This document shows positions 1-7,320 of a stretch of 39,926 nt of DNA, piece after piece. The position numbers and the translations under genes are program-made. The first letter of the stretch is position 1; each line of letters begins with the position of its first letter. Where the stretch lies: assembly GCF_002735695.1 (NCBI RefSeq), contig NZ_PDZH01000033.1, positions 1 to 39,926 on the forward strand. Direction: 5' to 3'. The stretch comes from Chitinimonas sp. BJB300 (GTDB taxonomy: Bacteria > Pseudomonadota > Gammaproteobacteria > Burkholderiales > Chitinimonadaceae). The notes under the pieces were generated by a model, which saw nothing but the letters and a program-made list of their open reading frames with translations, had not been told where the DNA came from and ran no database searches.

Positions 1-786
1 TGGCCCCGTCGGCATATTGGCGTTATGCGGCACGACAGAAAAATCCAGCTTTATTGCCTGAACGCATTCGCCGCGATCAAGCATTGATTCCTCAGATTGA
101 GCGCGTGTGGCAAGCCAATATGTGCGTTTACGGTGCAGACAAGGTGTGGTGCCAGCTGAAACGCGAAGGCACGGTGGTAGCGCGTTGTACGGTTGAGCGG
201 CTGATGCGATTCCTGGGTTTACAAGGCGCTCGTCGCGGGAAACGGGTGAAAACGACCGTGCCAGATGCGAAGGATCACTGTCCACAAGACCGCGTGCATC
301 GTTGCTTCAAAGCGAATCGCCCCAACGAGCTATGGGTAGCCGATTACACCTATGTATCGACTTGGCAGGGTTGGTTGTATGTGGCGTTTGTGATTGATGT
401 GTTTGCCCGCCGAATCGTGGGTTGGCGGGTCAGCCGCAGCATGCGGACCGATTTCGTGCTGGATGCGCTGGAGCAAGCCCTCTACGCCCGTCAACCGAAA
501 CTTGTCGATCCGCTACACGGAGCGACTGTCCGAAGCAGGTATTGAGCCCTCGGTTGGAAGCCGTGGTGACAGTTACGATAATGCGCTCGCTGAAACCATA
601 AACGGTTTGTACAAGGCCGAGGTCATCCACCGGCTAGGCCCGTGGAAAACCGGAGAAGCGGTGGAGCTGGCTACGTTGGAATGGGTGGCATGGTTTAACC
701 ACCACCGCCTGCTAGAACCCATTGGTTATATCCCGCCAGCAGAAGCTGAGGCAAACTATTACCAGCAACTCGCTAAAACACTTTAA
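1..786 (+). pseudogene. IS3-family transposase OrfB, internally deleted and frameshifted
   Basis: IS3-family integrase-core (DDE) transposase, the catalytic subunit that normally cuts and joins the IS ends. The frame is already open at base 3, so the 5' end is missing. Visible parts are an HTH_21-like region (YGADKVWCQLKREG), the first catalytic Asp in VADYTYV, and, in a different frame after about base 500, the catalytic Glu in DNALAETINGLYK. The block between them, which in relatives reads HSDRGSQY and holds the second catalytic Asp, is absent. The frame shifts at this point, giving a stop at 543-545 in the first frame, while the second frame continues to 786. A short deletion between direct repeats of about GTCGATCCGCTACAC is the likely cause (inference). 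The enzyme should be dead even if frameshifting occurred. Confidence 0.88.
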
Positions 787-819
787 CGAAATACCCTCCT
801 CAAAACCCGGGGCGGTTCA
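1..819 (+). mobile_element. 3' part of an IS3-family insertion sequence
   Basis: The window starts inside an IS3-family element. Its transposase (orfB) reading frame runs from base 1, and the right terminal inverted repeat is visible just after the stop: read on the minus strand the end begins TGAACCGCCCCGGGTTTTGA, a typical IS3-type terminus starting with TGA. The edge is placed at 819. The left end, orfA and the target-site duplication are outside the window, so the duplication cannot be checked. The element has landed in a lipoprotein gene on the opposite strand and carries an inactivating deletion in its transposase. Confidence 0.85.
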
Positions 820-1780
820 TAATGTCTACTGAGAGCGTTCCTGCATGGTAGGACCGGATTTTAAAGTGAAGGAATATTGGTTTACTGCTCCATGAGTCAG
901 GAATTCTTTTTAACTCATCTAGGTTTCTTGGGGGGGCATCTCTATTTATTCCATCATTCAAATAATTGGGATTAATTATACTCATTAGTTTGGTCCTGTG
1001 ATTATACTCCACGCTTTGTTTGATTACTGAGGCAATGCTGGGCATTTCCTGTAAGACTTTTGTTATATCTGTGCTTATATTAAACGTACCATTACCTGCA
1101 TTGTTATTCAGCGGCTCACTCAATATTTGACCGCTCAGACGGTTTCTTAGGCCGGCTTCGTTATGTGCAGGATCAATTTGGATATCCAGAATCTGTAAAA
1201 CAGCATGCATCCCTGTCCAGTCATCTGGATATGCTTGACGTCGTAAATTGATATTTTCTGGTACATCTGCCGCAGTGAGTAGGGGCTGAATACGTGCTTG
1301 GACTGCTGCTTCTTGATTATTCAGGGATTCGAAGCTTAAGTTGTGGTAATTACCTGCCTGGTAGTAGGTTTCAGCGGATTGCTCCACCGTTTTAGTCACT
1401 ATCAAATTGGTTAGTGCGTTAACATTGAAATGTCCATTGCCATCAGCATCCGTGGCGGCTGAGTACAGGACAAAGTGCTCGTCATTGGCATCTCCTTCGG
1501 CGCGCAGCATAAAAGGGGATTTCATCTGGCTGACGTCAAAACTAAAGTGTCCGTCAGTTTGCAACGTTGCAGTTTTCATCGTGCCAATATTGTCACGGAT
1601 AATGATCGTACCTTGCAGTGGGGTATCTGCTGTAGCAACACCACTGATGGTTTGCAATGGCGCCGTATTGCCTGTTGTGCTAGGTGGACTTGTTGAAGAA
1701 TTGCTACTACCGCCGCCACACGCAGTTAAGGCAATGATATTGGCACATAGGAAGGCATTTGCACTTAATTTGATTTTCAT
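800..1780 (-). CDS. truncated lipoprotein with carboxypeptidase-regulatory-like N-terminal domain
   Basis: Predicted outer-membrane or periplasm-facing lipoprotein of unknown role, 326 aa as read. The start at 1780 is chosen because it gives a clean lipoprotein signal (MKIKLS, hydrophobic run, lipobox LTAC with Cys21) followed by a Gly/Ser/Thr/Pro linker; a longer frame upstream lacks a sensible start. Residues about 40-130 look like a beta-sandwich adhesion or carboxypeptidase-regulatory-like domain (ATDADGNGHFNVNAL). The 3' end is not natural: the last residues after Met (NRPGF and the stop) are encoded by the terminal inverted repeat of the IS next door, so the original C-terminus has been removed. 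Whether the shortened product is stable is unknown. Confidence 0.65.
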   Translation of the reverse strand: MKIKLSANAFLCANIIALTACGGGSSNSSTSPPSTTGNTAPLQTISGVATADTPLQGTIIIRDNIGTMKTATLQTDGHFSFDVSQMKSPFMLRAEGDANDEHFVLYSAATDADGNGHFNVNALTNLIVTKTVEQSAETYYQAGNYHNLSFESLNNQEAAVQARIQPLLTAADVPENINLRRQAYPDDWTGMHAVLQILDIQIDPAHNEAGLRNRLSGQILSEPLNNNAGNGTFNISTDITKVLQEMPSIASVIKQSVEYNHRTKLMSIINPNYLNDGINRDAPPRNLDELKRIPDSWSSKPIFLHFKIRSYHAGTLSVDIMNRPGF

Positions 1781-2432
1781 AGGCTTTGTTTTACAAGTCG
1801 AGTCTGAGAATGAGTTTTGGTAAAATTGTAGTGTGAGCAAACTTCCTGTGCCCAAGTACAAAATGACCAACAAAAAGCGCTACTATACAGCGCTGAAGTC
1901 GCGGGGCAGTTTGATGATCTAGCAAGATAGGGATATGCAATTGTATGTAACCTTGATCGATAAGCGAAGCCCTCAGGTGTTATTTTCTGATGCAACGTAT
2001 TAGTTCTGCTTCATCGTCAAATGTTTGTACGGTTTGGTGCTGCGATAGGCAGGCGGCTTCTAAAGGTGCTTTGACCAAGAAGTTCTTTGCCTAATAAACC
2101 CAAGAATATTCCAGTTTCTGCGCGGTACACCAACCGCCTGCTGTTTGCTCGTGGCAGATTCTGAATAAGTTCTACGCACCATTATTTACCCATAAGAATA
2201 TAAATTGCAGGTGCATGAACCAGCGCAAAGACGCGTCGTCGCAAGCTGCGAAGAGCCAATATTAAGGCGGCAATTAAATAGTGCATATTAACAAAGACAA
2301 AAGATCTTTTAAAACAATGCATTAGGAATTTTGTACTGTAAGCCTATATGCGCTTTCACATTGCCGGATTAATATAAGCGCCATCGCTAGAATGCAATTT
2401 GAAAAGTTATTTTTTGGCGCAAAGGATGGAAT
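1781..2432. other. gene-free stretch between divergent genes
   Basis: About 650 AT-rich bases between the truncated lipoprotein gene (minus) and the aminopeptidase gene (plus). Short open frames exist but none has a convincing start and ribosome site. It must hold both upstream promoters, but I see no clear -35/-10 pair. A 12-bp palindrome AAAAGATCTTTT sits at 2299-2310; it may be chance in this AT-rich setting. Confidence 0.5.
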
Positions 2433-3818
2433 ATGTACGCGTTTTTCCGCAGTGGTTTGACACCGATTAAGGTTTATTGCCTGCCCATGTTTATGGCAGG
2501 GGCGCTTATGTCCAACCCGGTGCTGGCTGCCCCCAAGAAAATCTGGGTTACTTTGGACGATGCGACCTATGCCCAGTTGCAGGAGCTGGCATCTGAGGTT
2601 GCTGCCTACGAAAGCCGAGCCGTTGCTAATCGTGCCGAAAACAACCTGGTGACCGGAGTGAACCCTGAAGGCATAAGGCTGAAACGTTCGTTCGAGTTTG
2701 TGCATGCCGTTGAAGTTGAGGAGGCCTTGCTGCCCAGATTAAGCAAGGCAATACAACAAAGATCAAAGCGCCATGGCGGCTATAGGGTGCACAATAGTCA
2801 GGAAGAAGCGTTGGCTGCGTTGCAACCATTGATACCTGCAACGCAAGCAATCCGCCCCAGTTATACGATTGACAACCAGGCAGCCGTGAGCCCCCTCTTG
2901 GCGCAGATGCAAGACAGCAATATTGCCAGCACGATTGCGGACTTAAGCGCACATCCCAATCGCTATTACACCAGCATCCACGGCGTGAGAGCTTCTAACT
3001 GGTTGTTACGGCGCTGGCAGTGGTTGGCGGCGGGGCGTTCGGATGTCACGGTCGAGCAATTCACACACCGTGCGTTTCCGCAAAAGTCAGTCATCCTCAC
3101 TATCCAGGGCACTGACAATGCAAACGAAGTCGTGGTACTAGGCGGGCATCTCGACACAGTCACGGATACCAGTAATATCGATGAAGATGCCCGTGCACCA
3201 GGAGCGGATGACAATGCATCCGGCATTGCGAGCTTGACCGAGGTGGCGCGTGTGCTTCTGACCACCAACTACAAGCCGCGCCGCACCATCAAGTTCATGG
3301 CTTACGCCGCGGAAGAGGCCGGACTACTCGGCTCGAAAGATATCGCCCAGAAGTTCAAGGCCGACAATATCAATGTGGTGGGTGTCATGCAGTTGGACAT
3401 GGTCAACCGCAAGGGGTCGGAGAAGGACATCTACATCTATACGGATAACACTGACAGGCAGCAGAACACCTTTATCGCCAATCTGATAACCACCTATCTG
3501 CCCACGCTTACCATTGGTTATGACCAATGCGGCAATTGCTCAGACCATGTCTCCTGGCATAACGAGGGCTATTGGGCTTCGATGCCTTCCGAAGCGGCAG
3601 CTAGGGACATTAATCCCCATATCCATAGCGCCGACGATACCTATGCCAATACGGGGAACCAAGCACTGCATGCGCTCAAATTCAGTCGCGTAGGGCTTGC
3701 CTTTGCCGTGGAGTTGGGGAGTGATGGCCCTACGGTAGACGTGCGGTTTACGCTTCCCAGAAAAAGCGGCGCTATGTCTCCCGGCGCGTCAAGTGAGGCT
3801 TCGAATATGAGACCATAG
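2433..3818 (+). CDS. secreted M28 family zinc aminopeptidase
   Basis: Exported metallo-aminopeptidase of the MEROPS M28 family, similar in layout to the Vibrio/Aeromonas leucyl aminopeptidase that removes N-terminal residues from peptides. The 461-aa product has a signal peptide (cleavage near VLAA-PKK), an N-terminal propeptide-like region, and a co-catalytic two-zinc site: His239 in GGHLDT, Asp259 in GADDNASG (bridging), Glu294/Glu295 in AAEEAG (general base and ligand), Asp322 in QLDM, and His398 in HIHSADDT. A CGNC pair near residue 370 matches the position of the disulfide in the Aeromonas enzyme. The ATG at 2433 is preceded by AAGGATGG. The protein probably feeds peptide nutrition outside the cell. 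It stands alone in its orientation. Confidence 0.93.
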   Translation: MYAFFRSGLTPIKVYCLPMFMAGALMSNPVLAAPKKIWVTLDDATYAQLQELASEVAAYESRAVANRAENNLVTGVNPEGIRLKRSFEFVHAVEVEEALLPRLSKAIQQRSKRHGGYRVHNSQEEALAALQPLIPATQAIRPSYTIDNQAAVSPLLAQMQDSNIASTIADLSAHPNRYYTSIHGVRASNWLLRRWQWLAAGRSDVTVEQFTHRAFPQKSVILTIQGTDNANEVVVLGGHLDTVTDTSNIDEDARAPGADDNASGIASLTEVARVLLTTNYKPRRTIKFMAYAAEEAGLLGSKDIAQKFKADNINVVGVMQLDMVNRKGSEKDIYIYTDNTDRQQNTFIANLITTYLPTLTIGYDQCGNCSDHVSWHNEGYWASMPSEAAARDINPHIHSADDTYANTGNQALHALKFSRVGLAFAVELGSDGPTVDVRFTLPRKSGAMSPGASSEASNMRP

Positions 3819-3912
3819 GCTGGCAACGCGGGCACGACGCGTTGGTCCATTGCCATGAACCCATTGGCACATGCAAAGCGCGTGGGATACCCGTCATACA
3901 CGAGCAGCATCA

Positions 3913-4101
3913 CTACCGCCCGATTGCTTTTTCAATCTTCTGATCGGTCTTGTACTGGCTCAGCGAATACACTGCCCAGATCGTGGCGGGCAGCCAGCCA
4001 ATGACGGTGAGTTGCAGTATCAGGCAGATAATGCCGGCAATCGGCTTACCGATTGTGAAGAATGTCAGCCAGGGCAGGAGAAAGGCAATAAGAAGGCGCA
4101 T
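3913..4101 (-). CDS. YqaE/Pmp3 family small membrane protein
   Basis: A 62-aa protein with two hydrophobic helices (residues about 3-17 and 20-46) joined by a short turn with IGKPIAG, and a charged tail (KTDQKIEKAIGR). The WLPATIWAVY segment is the typical second-helix end of the Pmp3/YqaE family, small inner-membrane proteins linked in other organisms to membrane potential and salt or cold stress. No strong ribosome-binding site is seen before the ATG. It is monocistronic, converging on the aminopeptidase gene. The family assignment is good; its function here is inferred only. Confidence 0.75.
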   Translation of the reverse strand: MRLLIAFLLPWLTFFTIGKPIAGIICLILQLTVIGWLPATIWAVYSLSQYKTDQKIEKAIGR

Positions 4102-4205
4102 CGGGAAAGTGCTTTCGTTAATGTAATGGGTAACGTTGTCACAACATAAGTTTGATTGCTAAACGCGGATATTCACGTTTCCCTTCTAGTGGCGAGTTGT
4201 CGCTA

Positions 4206-4347
4206 AGAGCCTGTCTAAACTCTGCTGTGCGTCAGCAATACGGCGTTGAAAACACCCTCGGAATGCTCATTTACCAATCGTAAACTTCGCTACCTCGGCT
4301 GCTTTCGCCTTTTCTTGTCCTGGCTCGCGAGACTTTAGACAGGTTCT
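4206..4347. repeat. MITE-like dispersed repeat, copy A (142 bp)
   Basis: Starts AGAGCCTGTCTAAA and ends TTTAGACAGGTTCT, which are inverted repeats of each other (13 of 14 positions). A second copy of the same length lies at 12654-12795 in reverse orientation; by eye they agree at well over 80 percent of positions along the whole length, including the central GGAATGCTCATTTACC block. No protein is encoded. Fixed length, terminal inverted repeats and intergenic siting are typical of miniature inverted-repeat elements moved by a transposase elsewhere. Confidence 0.85.
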
Positions 4348-4510
4348 ACGAAAATGCGGATGCGAAATTGGCGGCGAACTTCAACGCGGAAGTTACATCG
4401 CCTGCAACCTAGCGAAATGGATGATGGCACCGGTGGATGAATTTTGCACGCGGGATGAAGGTGGGCGGCTTACGTTGCTATAGGTTTCGGTGTGTTTCAA
4501 ATTAAAAAAT

Positions 4511-4537
4511 CGCCGGTTTCATCAACCGGCGGTTTTT
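4511..4537 (+). terminator. rho-independent terminator (bidirectional)
   Basis: Perfect 8-bp stem CGCCGGTT / AACCGGCG with a 5-nt loop TCATC, followed by GTTTTT on the plus strand and preceded by AAAAAAT, so it can work in both directions. It has no intact gene immediately upstream, supporting a lost gene there. Confidence 0.8.
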
Positions 4538-4718
4538 ATAAGGCAAGCCTATCTTGCTGGCTGACCTGCGGAAAGAAAGTGCTGACGCAGCAGCCAAGAT
4601 ACCCATTCTGAAACAACCATCAATAGCGCTAAAGTCAAAGCGCGCCCATCAGATTTGTCTCAAACGCTGTATCGCTGCGCGCAGCAGCTGTTGAGCAAAT
4701 CTTTAGCGGATTGAAACG

Positions 4719-4750
4719 GATTGCATGGCATTGTCAAATGCCATGCAATC
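4719..4750. repeat. perfect 14-bp inverted repeat
   Basis: GATTGCATGGCATT and its exact reverse complement separated by GTCA. No T-run follows on either side, so it is not an ordinary intrinsic terminator. It ends 58 bases before the chosen start of the GspF-like gene and could be an operator or an mRNA hairpin in its leader (inference). Confidence 0.7.
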
Positions 4751-4808
4751 CAACAATCTCTAATGTCATAGGGTGTTGCTCGCCGAAAAATTGATTGAGG
4801 CGTATTCA

Positions 4809-5777
4809 ATGAGCACTGCGTTTTATGCGCCCATGCCATACCGGGTTCGCGCTGAGTTGTTTTTGAATTTGGCAGAGATGGAGCGGGCTGGTGTCCCAGC
4901 CTTGAAGGCATATGGCTTATTGCAAGTACCCCCTGCTTACCAAGTACGCCTGGATAGCACCCGCAAAATGCTGGCACGTGGTGTTGACCCTGCTTTTGCC
5001 GGCCAGCGCAACGGGTTGTTTACACCCCTGGAAGCATCGTTGCTGAAGGTTGCGCTAGCGGCAGGTAGCCCGGCGCCCACCTATCGCCGCCTGAGGGATA
5101 ACTACGCGACCAAGGTGCTGCACATGCAAAAAATCCGCGCCCGCATGGCGATGCCGGTGCTGATGCTGACTGCGGCACTATTGATTCAACCCTTACCTGC
5201 GTTGTTCTCCGGGGCAATCAGCGTCACCGGTTATTTTATGCAGTTGTTATCCGTCTTGCTTGGTTTGGCAGCCCTTGCTTTTCTGGCGAAAAAATTGTCA
5301 TTTTGGCTGCAGCGGGGCGAGCCAAGTCCGGTGCGCAGTGCGATTTGTAAGACGCTGATGGGCTTGCCGTTGTTTGGTGCTATGCATGTCCGGAGTATAG
5401 CCAGGGACTTTTTTGAAAGTCTGGCGCTATTGCTCGAAGCGGGTGTGCCGATGTTTGATGCCTTGCCAATTGCGGTGGAAAGCATCGACAACCCCATTAT
5501 GCAGTCTGCATTTGGCACTATCCTGGCCAAGATGCAATCGGGTGCATCGCTGTCACAAGCGCTTGCGGGAGTGGCGTATCTGAATCACGACATCCTTAGT
5601 TCATTTGTACAGACTGGAGAAGTCAGCGGTACCTTGTCGGAGATGTTATGGCGTCACGTTAATATGGAAACGACAGCAATAAACCATTTTCAGTTTCAAT
5701 GCGTAGAGTGGTTTCCGCGCATATTCTATGCCTTGGTGGTGCTGTGGATTGTGGGCGGGACATTCGCCGGTAGATGA
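4809..5777 (+). CDS. type II secretion / type IV pilus GspF-PilC family membrane protein (orphan)
   Basis: Polytopic inner-membrane platform protein of the T2SF family, which in type II secretion and type IV pili couples the assembly ATPase to the growing pseudopilus. About 322 aa. Two T2SF-type domains are visible: residues about 15-110 (AEMERAGVPALKAYGLL, typical F-domain helices) and about 195-295 (FFESLALLLEAGVPMFDAL ... VQTGEVSGTLSEML). Hydrophobic segments lie near residues 115-155, and a final one (FYALVVLWIVGG) is at the end. The ATG at 4809 is preferred over a GTG at 4773 because GAGG sits 8 bases upstream of it. It is unusual in standing alone: no GspE/PilB ATPase, prepilin or peptidase gene is next to it, so its partner machine must be encoded elsewhere. 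Confidence 0.8.
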   Translation: MSTAFYAPMPYRVRAELFLNLAEMERAGVPALKAYGLLQVPPAYQVRLDSTRKMLARGVDPAFAGQRNGLFTPLEASLLKVALAAGSPAPTYRRLRDNYATKVLHMQKIRARMAMPVLMLTAALLIQPLPALFSGAISVTGYFMQLLSVLLGLAALAFLAKKLSFWLQRGEPSPVRSAICKTLMGLPLFGAMHVRSIARDFFESLALLLEAGVPMFDALPIAVESIDNPIMQSAFGTILAKMQSGASLSQALAGVAYLNHDILSSFVQTGEVSGTLSEMLWRHVNMETTAINHFQFQCVEWFPRIFYALVVLWIVGGTFAGR

Positions 5778-5904
5778 ATAAGTGAAGATGATCTTGCCAT
5801 ACGTGATTGCGGCGAGGCGGATAGAAAACAGGCTCGATGATCTGAGCCTGAATTGCAACGCCCATTAACCCACTGTTTAAAATGGTGAGTTAGTGGCAGC
5901 CATC

Positions 5905-7320
5905 TTATTTGGTGCTGGCGATATCCTGTTGTTGCCAACCACCACCCAGTGCCTGGTAGACATCCACCAGGGCAGTGAGCCGGCCTTGCAGGGCGCTAAC
6001 CCGGTCGCGCTCGGCTGATAATCGGTCACGCTCGGCATTCAGCTGGTCCAAATAGCTGCTGACACCGGCTTTGTAGCGCATATCGGCTAATTCCTTGACC
6101 TTGGCCTGTGCGTTAGCGCGGGCCTCAGTGGCAACCAGCGTTTCGCGCGCCGCTGTATGCGCAGCCAAGGCAGAACGTACATCGGCATAGGCGGTGCGTG
6201 CAGCCTGTGCATACCCCAATTCCGCTTGATTGCGGCTGGCTTTGGCAGCCTCGACCTGTGCATCGATATTGGCCATGCCGACGATAGGCTGCAAAAGCTG
6301 ACCGGCAATATTCCAGGTACGCGCGGGAGCATTGAACAAATCACCCAACGACGGGCTTTCGCCGCCGAGGAAACCCGTGAGCGTCAGACTGGGGAAATAG
6401 CGGCGGCGGGTTTCTTCAAGGCTGGCGTGGGCGACCGCTAGCTGGGCTTCAGCACGGCGTACATCGGGCCGGCGCGTCAAAAGATCAGCCGGCAGGCCGG
6501 CAGGAATCTCCGGCGCAGCAGCCAACAAGGTCAAGCCATTACCGCGGTCGACATGCCCCTCCATCACGTCCTTGGGGCTACGCCCGAGCAGAACGGCCAA
6601 TGCGGCTTCGGCCTTTTCTCGTGCGGCGACCATTTGTGGCAAAGCCGCTGCGACGCTGGCTTGTTCCGCTTCTGACAGCTTGAGCTCATATTCACCTACG
6701 GCACCGGCCTTGAAGCGTTTCTGCTCCAGCGTCAGGGCCTCATTACGCGTATTGAGTGTTTGTGTCAGCAAGGCGATTTCCGCATCAGCTGCCAGCAGCG
6801 TGAAATAGCTACGCGCGGTTTGCGCTGCTACTGCGCTACGCGTGGTCTCACGGGCATATTGGCTGGCCAGCAGATTCGCCAACGCGGCGTCCTTTGCTTT
6901 CCAGACACGACCCCATAAGTCCAATTCATACGACACGCTAAGGCCGCCGTTGTAGACCGTGCTGGTCCCTGTCTTACCCGGTTGGCCGGTAAGGTCGCTC
7001 GGGTTACGTCGAGTAGCATTCAACGTCGCGTTGACATCGGGCAGCAGGGCTACCTGGGCTTGGCGCAGCGTGGCGCGCGACTGCCCAACACTTTCCATCG
7101 CAATCAGCACATCGGCGTTGTGAGCCTGCGCTTCTTCGATCAACGCATTCAGGGTGGGTGCGTTCAGGCTTTGCCACCATTGACCAAGCTCGGCCGGGGC
7201 GGCCACGCCTTCCGGCGTGGGCAGATCGAGCTTAGGTGGGGGCACGGAGCTGGCGCAACCGGCAAGACCGGCTGCCACAAGCAGTGCCAATAGGGCTGGG
7301 CGCATCAGTTTACTTTCCAT
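5905..7320 (-). CDS. RND efflux outer-membrane lipoprotein (NodT/OprM family)
   Basis: Outer-membrane channel of a tripartite drug-efflux pump, trimeric with a beta barrel and periplasmic helical tunnel. 471 aa. Lipoprotein signal at the N-terminus (LVAAGLAGC, Cys22). The two repeated outer-membrane efflux domains are visible (QSRATLRQAQVALLPDVNAT; LLTRRPDVRRAEAQL in the second half, the classic RPDVRRAE motif of OprM/NodT proteins). The ATG at 7320 is chosen because it has GGAG upstream and overlaps the pump gene stop by 11 bases; the longer TTG start at 7338 is less likely. It is the last gene of the operon, translationally coupled to the pump. Confidence 0.93.
   Translation of the reverse strand: MESKLMRPALLALLVAAGLAGCASSVPPPKLDLPTPEGVAAPAELGQWWQSLNAPTLNALIEEAQAHNADVLIAMESVGQSRATLRQAQVALLPDVNATLNATRRNPSDLTGQPGKTGTSTVYNGGLSVSYELDLWGRVWKAKDAALANLLASQYARETTRSAVAAQTARSYFTLLAADAEIALLTQTLNTRNEALTLEQKRFKAGAVGEYELKLSEAEQASVAAALPQMVAAREKAEAALAVLLGRSPKDVMEGHVDRGNGLTLLAAAPEIPAGLPADLLTRRPDVRRAEAQLAVAHASLEETRRRYFPSLTLTGFLGGESPSLGDLFNAPARTWNIAGQLLQPIVGMANIDAQVEAAKASRNQAELGYAQAARTAYADVRSALAAHTAARETLVATEARANAQAKVKELADMRYKAGVSSYLDQLNAERDRLSAERDRVSALQGRLTALVDVYQALGGGWQQQDIASTK

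Larger units (their letters stand above)
4348..4808. other. gene-free stretch with possible gene remnant, terminator and hairpin
   Basis: Between the repeat and the GspF-like gene. Bases 4348-4483 have short open plus-strand frames ending in stops just before a strong terminator, which suggests the 3' tail of a decayed gene; I cannot identify it. The rest holds a perfect 14-bp hairpin (listed separately) and the leader of the downstream gene. Confidence 0.4.

Noticed and set aside
394..786. Separate gene for the second half of the IS transposase, or programmed -1 frameshift in orfB
   Set aside because: Its first 30 or so residues are out-of-frame sequence over the first half, and the junction lacks the catalytic HSDRGSQY block; deletion explains it better than frameshifting.
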